From: Burkholderia stabilis | GTDB taxonomy: Bacteria; Pseudomonadota; Gammaproteobacteria; Burkholderiales; Burkholderiaceae | Length of the DNA stretch: 64,000 bases | Reading direction: 5' to 3' | Assembly (NCBI RefSeq): GCF_001742165.1 | Contig: NZ_CP016443.1 | Coordinates: forward strand, 1,364,001 to 1,428,000 | In this document: positions 33,707-41,689 of the stretch, in pieces | How the letters are laid out: every line of letters begins with the position of its first letter | How positions within the stretch are numbered: position 1 is the stretch's first letter | Translations under genes and position numbers: made by a program | The notes under the pieces: generated by a model | What the model saw: the letters and a program-made list of their open reading frames with translations, nothing else | The model's database searches: none | Told to the model about the DNA's origin: nothing

Positions 33707-34264
33707 TCAGGTGAACACCCAGATCACGCGCGTCGGCGCATCGGTCAGGTTGGCATAACGGAACCGCCGGTGTGCAGGCAGCTGGAACGCATCGTTCGGG
33801 CCGAGCGTGACGGGCGTGTCATCACCGTCGATCCAGATCGTCAGCTCGCCTTCGAGCACGAAGCCGCCCTGCTCGTCGCTGTCGTCGACGGGCCGCTCGC
33901 CGCTGCTCGCGCCGGGCGCGAGATGGCTTTCGAGGATCGAGAAGCGCGAGCGCATGTTCGGCGACACGAGGATGTCGGTAATGCCGGCCGCGTAATACAC
34001 GGTGCGCCGCTCGTCGGGCCGCGTGACCCACGGCACGCTGCGCGGCTTGCTCAGGCTGTAGAAATACGTGGTCGGCACGCCGAGCGCCTCGCCGATCGCG
34101 GTGAGATCCGCGACCGTCGGACGCGACAGCCCGCGCTCGACCTGCGACAGAAAGCCGACCGAGCGGCCGATCCGCTCGGCGAGGTCGTTCAGCGTGACCT
34201 TGCGATGCTTGCGCAGGTCACGGATCAGGATCGCCAGACTTTCTATCTCTTCCTGTTCGTTCAT
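33707..34264 (-). CDS. puuR: PuuR-like XRE/cupin regulator
   Basis: 185-residue regulator: HTH_3 domain at about 12-66 (IRDLRKHRKVTLNDLAERIG, VGFLSQVERGLSRPTVADL) plus a C-terminal cupin (SDEQGGFVLEGELTIWIDGD). PuuR represses the putrescine-degradation genes until putrescine is present. The start at 34264 is chosen; the longer frame lacks the family N-terminus. Lies between puuA and puuB, 22 bases from puuB, so it is in the operon it should control. Confidence 0.85.
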   Translation of the reverse strand: MNEQEEIESLAILIRDLRKHRKVTLNDLAERIGRSVGFLSQVERGLSRPTVADLTAIGEALGVPTTYFYSLSKPRSVPWVTRPDERRTVYYAAGITDILVSPNMRSRFSILESHLAPGASSGERPVDDSDEQGGFVLEGELTIWIDGDDTPVTLGPNDAFQLPAHRRFRYANLTDAPTRVIWVFT

Positions 34265-34286
34265 GGTGAGTTCCGATGCGATGCGG

Positions 34287-35576
34287 TCAGACGGTGTCGC
34301 GCAGACGGTACCAGGCCTTGCCGAGCGCCTCCAGCGGCGCGGCAAGCCAGTCACCGCCGGGGAAACGCGGGTTGCGGATGCGCTGGTACTGCGCGAGCAG
34401 GCGCTCGTCGCCGAGCACGGCGTCGGCGACCGCGCGCGCGCCCGCGAGCGTCGGCAGCACGCCGTGTCCCGAGAAGCCCTGCAGCCAGAAGCGCTGCCCG
34501 TGCCGGCCGATGTCCGGCGTGCGGCGCATGCTGATGTCGATGTGGCCGCCCCACGCGTAATCGAGCGCCACGCCGGCCAGTTGCGGGAACACGCGTTCGA
34601 GATGCGGGCGCGTCGCTGCAGCGATATCGGCCGGGATGCCGCCGAGATACGTGCAGCCGCCGCCGAACAACAGCCGGTTGTCGGGGCTCAGCCGAAAGTA
34701 ATCGGGCACGAACTGGTTGTCGATCACGCAACTGTTCTGCGGTAGCAGCGAACGCGCGACATCGGGCGCGAGCGGCGCGGTCGCAACCTGATACGTGCCG
34801 ACCGGCAGCAGCCGGCGCGCCAGATTGCGATCGAGTTGGTCGACGTACGCGTTGCACGCAAGCACGAGCACGTCCGCGCGCACTTCGCCGCGCGCCGTGC
34901 GCGCGATATGGCCACCGGCCGTCTCGCGGCAGTCGAGCACGCGGCTCTGCTCGAAGATCCGGCCGCCCGCGCGCTCGATCGTCCGCGCGAGGCCGAGTGC
35001 GAGCTTCAGCGGATTCAAGTGGCCGGCCTCGGGATCGTAGAGCGCCGCGAGATAGCGTGAGCCGCCGATCCATTCCGGCATGTCGGCCCGCTCGATCACG
35101 CGCAGCCGGTCGTAGCCCCAGCGTTCGGCAGCCTCGTCGCGGGCCTGCGCGAGCATCGCGACGCGGCGCGGCCGCACCGCGGCCCACAGGCTGCCGGGCC
35201 GATAGTCGATGTCGAAGCCGTGCCGCCCGGGCAGTTCGCGCACTTCGGCCGCGGCCCAGCGCATGCTGTCCCACAGCACGCGCGCGCCGTCACGGCCGAG
35301 CGAATCCTCGAGCGGCTGCATGTCGCACGACCAGCCGAGCAACGCCTGCCCGCCGTTGCGGCCCGATGCAGCCCACGCGACGCGGCTCGCTTCGAGCATG
35401 ACGACACGCTTGCCGGCGAGCGCGAGGCGCAACGCCGTATGCAGCCCGCTGAAGCCCGCGCCGACGACGAGCACGTCGGCGTCGATGCGTTCGTCCAGCT
35501 CCGGACGATGCGGAATCGGCTCCGGATACGTGCCGGCGTAGTAGCTTGCGACGTGACGGTCGGACTGCACGAACAT
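34287..35576 (-). CDS. puuB: Gamma-glutamylputrescine oxidase (FAD)
   Basis: 429-residue DAO/OrdL-like flavoenzyme. ADVLVVGAGFSGLHTALRLA binds FAD, SGRNGGQALLGWS resembles the family loop, and the C-terminal WLQGFSGHGVLPTLAGARAV closes the fold. PuuB oxidises gamma-glutamylputrescine to the aldehyde with hydrogen peroxide. First gene of the puuB-puuR-puuA operon. A start at 35576 is used; a longer frame reaches into the inverted repeat upstream. Confidence 0.88.
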   Translation of the reverse strand: MFVQSDRHVASYYAGTYPEPIPHRPELDERIDADVLVVGAGFSGLHTALRLALAGKRVVMLEASRVAWAASGRNGGQALLGWSCDMQPLEDSLGRDGARVLWDSMRWAAAEVRELPGRHGFDIDYRPGSLWAAVRPRRVAMLAQARDEAAERWGYDRLRVIERADMPEWIGGSRYLAALYDPEAGHLNPLKLALGLARTIERAGGRIFEQSRVLDCRETAGGHIARTARGEVRADVLVLACNAYVDQLDRNLARRLLPVGTYQVATAPLAPDVARSLLPQNSCVIDNQFVPDYFRLSPDNRLLFGGGCTYLGGIPADIAAATRPHLERVFPQLAGVALDYAWGGHIDISMRRTPDIGRHGQRFWLQGFSGHGVLPTLAGARAVADAVLGDERLLAQYQRIRNPRFPGGDWLAAPLEALGKAWYRLRDTV

Positions 35577-35581
35577 GCGGA

Positions 35582-35641
35582 CTCCCGTGAAATTCTTGTC
35601 GAGAAATTTCATGAAAAACTATCATGACAATTTCACGGGAG
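35582..35641. promoter_or_regulatory. Long inverted repeat before puuB, candidate PuuR operator
   Basis: Perfect 13-bp arms (CTCCCGTGAAATT at 35582-35594 and AATTTCACGGGAG at 35629-35641) flank an AT-rich centre that itself holds the palindrome TTTCATGAAA (35607-35616). The three elements lie about two helical turns apart. It sits just upstream of the puuB start, suiting cooperative repression by PuuR. Confidence 0.65.
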
Positions 35642-35699
35642 CAAGCGGGCGGGGAAACGGCGGATTGGTCTGATTAATGAGTACTGCACTGCGTCCTGC

Positions 35700-36129
35700 A
35701 CGAAACGGCTCGCGGCCGTATTCCGCACGATGCTCATCACGCACGGCGGACAGGTCACGGCCGAAGGCGAAGCGGTGCTGCCGCGCCTGCGGATCGCGCT
35801 CGCGCAATTCGACGTCGCGCTGGCCGGCTAATCAGGCGACGAGCGGCCCCCGCTGTTGCGCATCGGAATACTTGCCGGGGGTGAGCGTGGCGCTGCTGCC
35901 GCGCAGCATGCGGTGGTTGCAGCAAGACGCGCTCGCGCCGCCACCGATGATCGTGGAGTCGAACGTATCGAGCCTGCTCGACGTGCTGGCGCGCTTTCCG
36001 ATGATGCCAGTGAGCGAAATCGCATTGATTCACCTGGTGCCGATGGCCGATATGCCCGCGCTGCAACGCTTTCGCGCGGCGGTCGGCGAGGCGGTCGACG
36101 AGGCAGTCGAAAGACGATCCGCCGACTGA
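35700..36129 (+). pseudogene. Relic of a LysR-type regulator gene
   Basis: Two LysR-like fragments in different frames. About 35710-35831 reads FRTMLITHGGQVTAEGEAVL followed by PRLRIALAQFDVALAG and a stop, like the end of a LysR DNA-binding domain. About 35880-36129 reads GVSVALLPRSMRWLQQDALA and ends RFRAAVGEAVDEAVERRSAD, like the C-terminus of an effector domain. The middle of the gene is missing. It suggests a decayed regulator once paired with puuB or codB. Confidence 0.5.
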
Positions 36130-36182
36130 GCTCGATCGGGCCGCACGTTCTTCATGTCCGGTCATTTTTCCTGCATACTCCC

Positions 36183-36216
36183 GGCCTGAATTTTTACCCT
36201 TGTAAAAATTTTGGCC
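36183..36216. promoter_or_regulatory. Symmetric AT-rich element before codB, candidate TetR-family operator
   Basis: AATTTTTAC (36189-36197) and GTAAAAATT (36202-36210) are perfect arms with a CCTT centre; GGCC flanks both sides (36183-36186, 36213-36216). It lies about 95 bases before codB. It could be the operator of the RutR-like TetR regulator or a hairpin/terminator for the region upstream. Confidence 0.55.
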
Positions 36217-36310
36217 AGGGAGAATAACGCGCTGAAACAGCGCGTCATCTGCTCATGCACGGCCCCCGCAAGCCCTTTCAGACCCACCCCCATCGCCCAC
36301 GGGAGACAAG

Positions 36311-37606
36311 ATGCCCACGAACCAGGATTCACGCCCGACGGCCGAATCGGATCACGGAGAATTCTCGCTGAGCGAAGTCCCGCTCGAGAAACGCACCGGA
36401 TTTCTGTCCATCACGATGGTGTTGCTGAGTTTCACGTTCTTCACCGGCACGATGTTTGCCGGCGGCAAGATCGGCGTCGCGTTCGACGTCGTCAGCATGA
36501 TCCAGATCGCCGTGATCGGAAACCTGCTGCTCGCCGCCTATGCGGCGTCGCTGGCGCTGATCGCCGCGCGCAGCGGTCTGAATGCCGTGCTGATGGGGCG
36601 CTTCTGCTTCGGGGAAGTCGGCAGCAAGCTGTCCGATTTCCTGCTCGGCTTCGCGGAACTCGGCTGGTACGCGTGGGGCACCGCGACGGTGGCGATCGTA
36701 TTGGTGAAGCTGCTGGGCTGGCCGGCGTCCGTGACCACGCCGTTGATGATCCTCTTCGGCTTCGGCTTCTCGATCACGGCCATCATCGGCTATCGCGGCA
36801 TGGACGTGCTGTCGCGTGTCTCCGTGCCGTTGATGTTCGTGCTGCTGATGACGTCGATGTGGATCGCCACCCGCGACATCGGCGGGTGGGCCGGCCTCAA
36901 GCACGTCGTGCCGTCGCATCCGATGCAGTTCTCGGCCGCGGTGACGATGGTCATCGGCACCTTCGCGAGCGGCGCCACGCAGGCAACCAACTGGACGCGC
37001 CTCGCACGCAGCGCGCGCAGCGCCGTGTCGGCCAGCATGATCGGGTTCTTCGCGGGCAACGGCCTGATGATCATCGCGGGTGCGTACTGCGCGATCGTCT
37101 ATCAGCAAGCCGACATCGTCGAGGTGATGATGCTGCAGGGCCTGTCGATCGCGGCGGTCGTGATGCTGTGCCTGAACCTGTGGACCATCCAGGGGCCGAC
37201 GATGTACAACGTGGCGGCCGCCGGCTGCCATCTGCTGCGCACCGAACGGCGCCGCACGCTCGTCCTCGTGGGCGCGGCGATCGGCATCGTGCTCGCGGTC
37301 GGCGGGATGTACGAGTTGCTGATTCCGTTCCTGGTGCTGCTCGGTTCGATCATTCCTCCGGTCGGCGGCGTGATCATGGCGGACTACTGGTACCGCCATC
37401 GCGGGAAATACCCGTCGCTTGCCACCGCCCGCCTTCCGCGCTTCAATCTGGTCGGTCTGGCCGCCTATGCGATCGGCGCCGCCCTCGCCTATACGTCGCC
37501 GTGGATCGCACCGATCGTCGGCATCGCGGCGTCCGCCGCCGCCTACATCGTGCTGCTGCAGGTTGCCCGCGCGTTCTCGCGCGAGCCGTCCGTCCAGGGC
37601 GAATGA
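36311..37606 (+). CDS. codB: Cytosine permease (NCS1 family)
   Basis: 431-residue permease with about twelve membrane segments. FFTGTMFAGGKIGVAFDVVS, GRFCFGEVGSKLSDFLLGFA and IGTFASGATQATNWTRLARS are typical of CodB. It imports cytosine with protons. Followed by codA after 48 bases and then the TetR regulator, giving a compact pyrimidine cassette. CGGGAGAC lies before the ATG at 36311. Confidence 0.9.
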   Translation: MPTNQDSRPTAESDHGEFSLSEVPLEKRTGFLSITMVLLSFTFFTGTMFAGGKIGVAFDVVSMIQIAVIGNLLLAAYAASLALIAARSGLNAVLMGRFCFGEVGSKLSDFLLGFAELGWYAWGTATVAIVLVKLLGWPASVTTPLMILFGFGFSITAIIGYRGMDVLSRVSVPLMFVLLMTSMWIATRDIGGWAGLKHVVPSHPMQFSAAVTMVIGTFASGATQATNWTRLARSARSAVSASMIGFFAGNGLMIIAGAYCAIVYQQADIVEVMMLQGLSIAAVVMLCLNLWTIQGPTMYNVAAAGCHLLRTERRRTLVLVGAAIGIVLAVGGMYELLIPFLVLLGSIIPPVGGVIMADYWYRHRGKYPSLATARLPRFNLVGLAAYAIGAALAYTSPWIAPIVGIAASAAAYIVLLQVARAFSREPSVQGE

Positions 37607-37654
37607 TCCCGCTGCGCGCCTTTGCCGGCCCCTTCTCGAACAACAGGAACGCTC

Positions 37655-38908
37655 ATGAAAATCATCAACGCAACATTGCGCGGCCGTAGCGGCCGCTTCA
37701 CGATCGACATCGATGCGGACACGATTCGCGCCATCGACCTCCAGGCTGCACCGCTGACGGCGCAAGGCGACGACGTCATCGATGCAGGCAGCAATCTCGT
37801 GATCCCGCCGCTGGTCGAGCCGCATATCCATCTGGATGCGACGCTGACCGCCGGCGACCCCGAGTGGAACATGAGCGGCACGCTGTTCGAAGGCATCGAA
37901 CGCTGGGGCCAGCGCAAGGCCACCATCACGCATGAAGACACGAAGGCCCGCGCGCACACGACGATCGGGATGTTGCGCGACAACGGCATTCAGCACGTGC
38001 GCACGCACGTGGACGTCACCGATCACACGCTTGCCGCGTTGAAGGCGATGCTCGAGGTGAAGGAAGAGGCGCGCGATCTCATCGATCTGCAGATCGTCGC
38101 ATTCCCGCAAGAAGGCATCGAGTCGTTCGACAATGGCCGCGCGCTGATGGAGCGCGCGATCGAAATGGGCGCAGACGTGGTCGGCGGCATTCCGCATTTC
38201 GAGAACACCCGCGATCAGGGCGTGAGCTCCATCAAGTTCCTGATGGATCTCGCCGAACGAAAAGACTGCCTCGTCGACGTCCATTGCGACGAGACCGACG
38301 ATCCGCATTCACGCTTCCTGGAAGTGCTCGCCGAGGAAGCGCGGGTTCGCGGGATGGGCAAGCGCGTCACCGCGAGCCACACGACCGCGATGGGCTCCTA
38401 CGACAACGCGTACTGCTCGAAGCTCTTCCGGTTGCTGAAGCGCTCGGAGATCCATTTCATTTCGTGTCCGACCGAAAGCATCCACCTGCAGGGGCGTTTC
38501 GACACCTATCCGAAACGGCGCGGCATCACGCGTGTGGCCGAACTCGATCGCGCCGGCATCAACGTGTGCTTCGGCCAGGATTCGATCAAGGACCCGTGGT
38601 ATCCCGTCGGCAACGGCAACATCCTGCGCATCCTCGACGTCGGCCTGCACGTGTGCCACATGCTCGGTTACGAAGACCTGCAGCGGTGCCTCGATTTCGT
38701 CACCGAGCACAGCGCCAATACGATGTCCCTCGGCGATCGCTACGGCATCGCGGTCGGGCGGCCGGCCAACCTGCTGATCCTCGACGCGGATTGCGACTAT
38801 GAAGTGATTCGCAAACAGGCGAAGGTGCGAACGTCGCTGCGCGCCGGGAAGGTCATCATGCAGCGCGCGCCCGAACGCATCACCTACCCCGAAGCCGGCG
38901 CGCGTTGA
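37655..38908 (+). CDS. codA: Cytosine deaminase
   Basis: 417-residue amidohydrolase converting cytosine to uracil and ammonia. Metal ligands are in EPHIHLDATL (His57, His59), DVHCDETDD, SHTTAMGSYD and CFGQDSIKDPW, with GQDSI carrying the Asp; PTESIHLQGRFDTYPKRRGI is typical of CodA. Length agrees with E. coli CodA. CAGGAA lies before the ATG. Confidence 0.93.
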   Translation: MKIINATLRGRSGRFTIDIDADTIRAIDLQAAPLTAQGDDVIDAGSNLVIPPLVEPHIHLDATLTAGDPEWNMSGTLFEGIERWGQRKATITHEDTKARAHTTIGMLRDNGIQHVRTHVDVTDHTLAALKAMLEVKEEARDLIDLQIVAFPQEGIESFDNGRALMERAIEMGADVVGGIPHFENTRDQGVSSIKFLMDLAERKDCLVDVHCDETDDPHSRFLEVLAEEARVRGMGKRVTASHTTAMGSYDNAYCSKLFRLLKRSEIHFISCPTESIHLQGRFDTYPKRRGITRVAELDRAGINVCFGQDSIKDPWYPVGNGNILRILDVGLHVCHMLGYEDLQRCLDFVTEHSANTMSLGDRYGIAVGRPANLLILDADCDYEVIRKQAKVRTSLRAGKVIMQRAPERITYPEAGAR

Positions 38909-38951
38909 GCGTGCAACGTCTTCGGCCCGGCATGCTTGCGGAAGAACGGCG

Positions 38952-39626
38952 ATGAACCCATCCGAGCCGACTGCAGGAGCACCCGCCCGGCCTCACGGCC
39001 GGCGCGAAGCGCTGCGCGACAATCTCGAGGCGGCCATTCTCGCCGCCGCCGAAGAATCGTTTTCCACGTATGGATTCGAAGGGAGTTCGGTTACGACGAT
39101 CGCGGCGGCCGCCGGCTTGTCGAAGCAGAACCTGATGTACTACTTCCCGACCAAGCTGGCGCTCTACAAGCACGTGCTGGACGACGTATTGCGGGACTGG
39201 CTGGGCAGGATGAGGGAATTTGCCGCTCCCGATCGCGAGCCGGCGGAAGCGATGTCGGCCTATATCCGCGCCAAACTCGAATTCTCCAGAAACCGCCCGC
39301 ATGGCTCGCGGGTGTTTGCGCTGGAGATCATCGGCGGCGCGAAGACCTACGGAAAGGAAATCCGCAAGCAACTGATCCCGGTGCTGCGCGACGACATCCG
39401 GGTGCTCGAGCGCTGGATCGAGCAAGGCAAGGTCAGGCAGGTCGATGCGGAGCACCTGTTCTTCCTGATCTGGGCAGCCACGCAGTCGTATGCGGATTTC
39501 GCGCCCCAGATGCTGCTGGTGCTCGGCAAGCGCACGCTGGGGAACGACGATTTCGACGCGGCTTATCGCACCATCTCGAATCTGGTGCTCAACGCGCTGA
39601 TCACCGGGAACGGCACGGCGGATTGA
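38952..39626 (+). CDS. RutR-like TetR-family regulator
   Basis: 224-residue TetR regulator. The HTH lies at about 25-75 (ILAAAEESFSTYGFEGSSVT, TIAAAAGLSKQNLMYYFPTK), and the C-terminal half carries SRNRPHGSRVFALEIIGGAK and FFLIWAATQSYADFAPQML, as in RutR, which senses uracil or thymine. Being last in the codBA cluster, it probably controls it. The sequence does not show which pyrimidine it binds. Confidence 0.85.
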   Translation: MNPSEPTAGAPARPHGRREALRDNLEAAILAAAEESFSTYGFEGSSVTTIAAAAGLSKQNLMYYFPTKLALYKHVLDDVLRDWLGRMREFAAPDREPAEAMSAYIRAKLEFSRNRPHGSRVFALEIIGGAKTYGKEIRKQLIPVLRDDIRVLERWIEQGKVRQVDAEHLFFLIWAATQSYADFAPQMLLVLGKRTLGNDDFDAAYRTISNLVLNALITGNGTAD

Positions 39627-39755
39627 CCGCCTTCATTGCGATTGACGGACGGCGCCCCGACGCCATCGGCGTTCGCCCAGGCGCGGGGGATGAAATCGTG
39701 ACGATGCACGCTTCGTAGCCACTTGCTTCACTGCGGCTCGCCGTGGAACCGCCGG

Positions 39756-40193
39756 TCAGTCGTCGTGCTTGTAGCGCTTCTTTTTCTTGTGCTTGTTGCC
39801 GCGGTAATGGTCGTCGGAACGCGAGTTGTTGCGCGACACATGGCCACCCAGCGCCGCACCCGCACCGCCGCCCACGGCAGCGCCGACGAGGCCGCCGGTC
39901 GTGCCGCCCAGCGCGTGGCCCGCAGCGGTGCCTGCGCCGCCGCCCAGTGCGCCGCCGACGATGGCGCCCGTGCGTTCGCGCTTGTTCGACGTCACCGCGC
40001 CGCCTGCGCCGCCGCCCACGGCCCCGCCGATGACGGCGCCCGTGCTCCCGCCGACCGCGTTACCGACCGCCGCACCCGCGACGCCACCGAGCGCGCCGCC
40101 CAGCGCGTTGTTCGTGTCGCCTGCCACGGCAGGCAGCGAGACCACCGCCGTTGCGCCGACCATCACGGCCATTCCGGCCCATTTCTTCAGCAT
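39756..40193 (-). CDS. Glycine-zipper protein with cationic tail
   Basis: 145 residues with a signal peptide (MLKKWAGMAVMVGATAVVSLPAVAG), then long Gly/Ala runs at four-residue spacing (ALGGALGGVAGAAVGNAVGG and repeats) as in YMGG-like glycine zippers, and a C-terminal RGNKHKKKKRYKHDD. Glycine zippers pack helices in membranes; many are envelope stress or outer-membrane proteins. The tail could bind phosphate-rich surfaces. Confidence 0.78.
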   Translation of the reverse strand: MLKKWAGMAVMVGATAVVSLPAVAGDTNNALGGALGGVAGAAVGNAVGGSTGAVIGGAVGGGAGGAVTSNKRERTGAIVGGALGGGAGTAAGHALGGTTGGLVGAAVGGGAGAALGGHVSRNNSRSDDHYRGNKHKKKKRYKHDD

Positions 40194-40579
40194 CTGTCTG
40201 CCCTCACTGCTTTCCGAGATAACGATGGGCGAATTTAGCATCTTTCGGGTAAGCCCATCGTAATGAAGCGTTAAATCAGGTGGCTTCCTGGCTGAAATCA
40301 GCGTTTTTCGAACCCATTACGCGTGATGAGCCTTCGGCAAAACAGGGATGCAACACTCGCGCCGAACAGACAAAAAAAACCCGAAGGTGCGTGTCCGCTC
40401 GGCCGTGTCATGAGCCGGCCACTCCACAGCCATGAACGCGCAGGCATAGACGCAATATCCGATCCGTTATGAGGTCCGCCCCGCAAGGCCCGGCCGGCTG
40501 CTCCGGCGACCCGCTCGATTGACGACCGAAATATCGCTACGTATACATCGATGACAAAAAACCCCCACCGGCGGCCCGC
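40194..40579. other. Divergent spacer between glycine-zipper and LysR genes
   Basis: About 390 bases with no gene. It must hold both divergent promoters. A poly-A run lies near 40371-40378. No operator symmetry stands out. Confidence 0.5.
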
Positions 40580-41521
40580 ATGTCCCGACACGTCATCGAC
40601 GCACATCTCCTGAAGACCCTTCACACGCTCATCACCGAATCGAGCGTCTCGCGAACCGCCGTGCTGCTGGGGCAATCGCAGCCGACCATCAGCGTCGCAT
40701 TGCGCCGGCTGCGCGCGATCACCGGCGATCCGCTGCTGGTGAGAAGCGGCAGCCGGATGGTCCCGACCAGCCACGCGATGACGCTCGTCGAGCCGCTCGA
40801 CCAGGCGCTGGCCGGCATCGCCGCCGTGCTGAATCCGGCCAGCAAGTTCGACCCCGCCACGACGCGACGGACGTTCCGCATCGGCTCCCCCGATTATCTC
40901 GACGTGTTCTTCCTGCCCGCGATCGTCGACGCCTGCAAGCACGAAGCACCGGGCGCGCGCATCGAGTTCCAGCACCTGATGACGGTGGACGGCGGTTACG
41001 AACACGCGCTCGAAAGCGGCGCGCTCGACCTGGCCGTCGGCAACTGGAGCACGCCTGCCCAGCAACTGCATCTGCAGCCGCTGTGCCGCGACGATCTCGT
41101 GTGCCTGATGCGCGACGATCACCGCATCAAGCGCGGCCAGCTCACCGCCGACGTCTACCGGGAAGCCGAGCATCTCGGCGTGACAACGCATCACGCGACG
41201 GGGCTCGGCACGATCGACCGGGAACTCGCGCGCGGCGGCCTGTCGAGAAACGTCACGACGACGATGCCCTACTTCGGCATGGCGCCTTACGTGCTGATGC
41301 GTTCGAACCTGCTGTTCACGACGACGCGCGCGCTCGCGATGCATTTCAGCAGCCTGCTGCCGCTGCGCATCGAACCGATTCCGTGCGAGCCGCAGGCGCT
41401 GACTTATTACCAGCTCTGGCACGACCGCACGCATCGCAGCGCCGCCGCCATCTGGCTGCGGCGCCTCGTCTCGGGCGTTGCGAAGAAGCTGGTGCCGGAA
41501 AACGCATGCAATACGCGATGA
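40580..41521 (+). CDS. LysR-type regulator of the NahR/NodD group
   Basis: 313-residue regulator. The HTH is LLKTLHTLITESSVSRTAVL then GQSQPTISVALRRLRAITGD; the effector domain has TRRTFRIGSPDYLDVFFLPA and ALDLAVGNWSTPAQQLHLQP, a pattern seen in aromatic-degradation regulators of the NahR/LinR kind. It converges on the Rieske operon downstream, which makes it the likely but unproven regulator. No clear LysR box was found. Confidence 0.85.
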   Translation: MSRHVIDAHLLKTLHTLITESSVSRTAVLLGQSQPTISVALRRLRAITGDPLLVRSGSRMVPTSHAMTLVEPLDQALAGIAAVLNPASKFDPATTRRTFRIGSPDYLDVFFLPAIVDACKHEAPGARIEFQHLMTVDGGYEHALESGALDLAVGNWSTPAQQLHLQPLCRDDLVCLMRDDHRIKRGQLTADVYREAEHLGVTTHHATGLGTIDRELARGGLSRNVTTTMPYFGMAPYVLMRSNLLFTTTRALAMHFSSLLPLRIEPIPCEPQALTYYQLWHDRTHRSAAAIWLRRLVSGVAKKLVPENACNTR

Positions 41522-41532
41522 AACGCAAAAAA

Positions 41533-41554
41533 GCCGCGAGCGAATGCTCGCGGC
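41533..41554 (-). terminator. Terminator of the Rieske-rubredoxin-reductase operon
   Basis: GCCGCGAGC (41533-41541) pairs with GCTCGCGGC (41546-41554) around GAAT. Read on the minus strand the stem is followed by TTTTTTGCG, a good intrinsic terminator for the operon arriving from the right. Confidence 0.8.
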
Positions 41555-41689
41555 GACCAACGGAGCGGCCCGCGCACGTCGTGCGGGCCGTATCCGCGAC
41601 AGGGGTCGGTCAGCGAAGGGGCTGCCTGTCGAAGGCGCACCTGGAAAGGCGCCCTTTCAGGGGCCGCGCGCACGCGCGCGGTGATGCGG

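Larger units (their letters stand above)
35641..36310. other. Region between puuB and codB
   Basis: About 670 bases with no intact gene: it holds the LysR relic and, near its right end, a symmetric element before codB. Otherwise nothing recognisable. Confidence 0.6.

Noticed and set aside
36329..38308. 659-codon minus-strand frame across codB and codA
   Set aside because: Antisense of two well-supported genes; low-complexity composition and no ribosome site.
39840..40130. Repeated Gly/Ala codon pattern as a possible tandem DNA repeat or CRISPR-like array
   Set aside because: It is the glycine-zipper coding sequence; units vary and there are no unique spacers.
40298..41560. 420-codon minus-strand frame over the LysR regulator
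   Set aside because: Antisense of a LysR gene with intact helix-turn-helix and effector domain.
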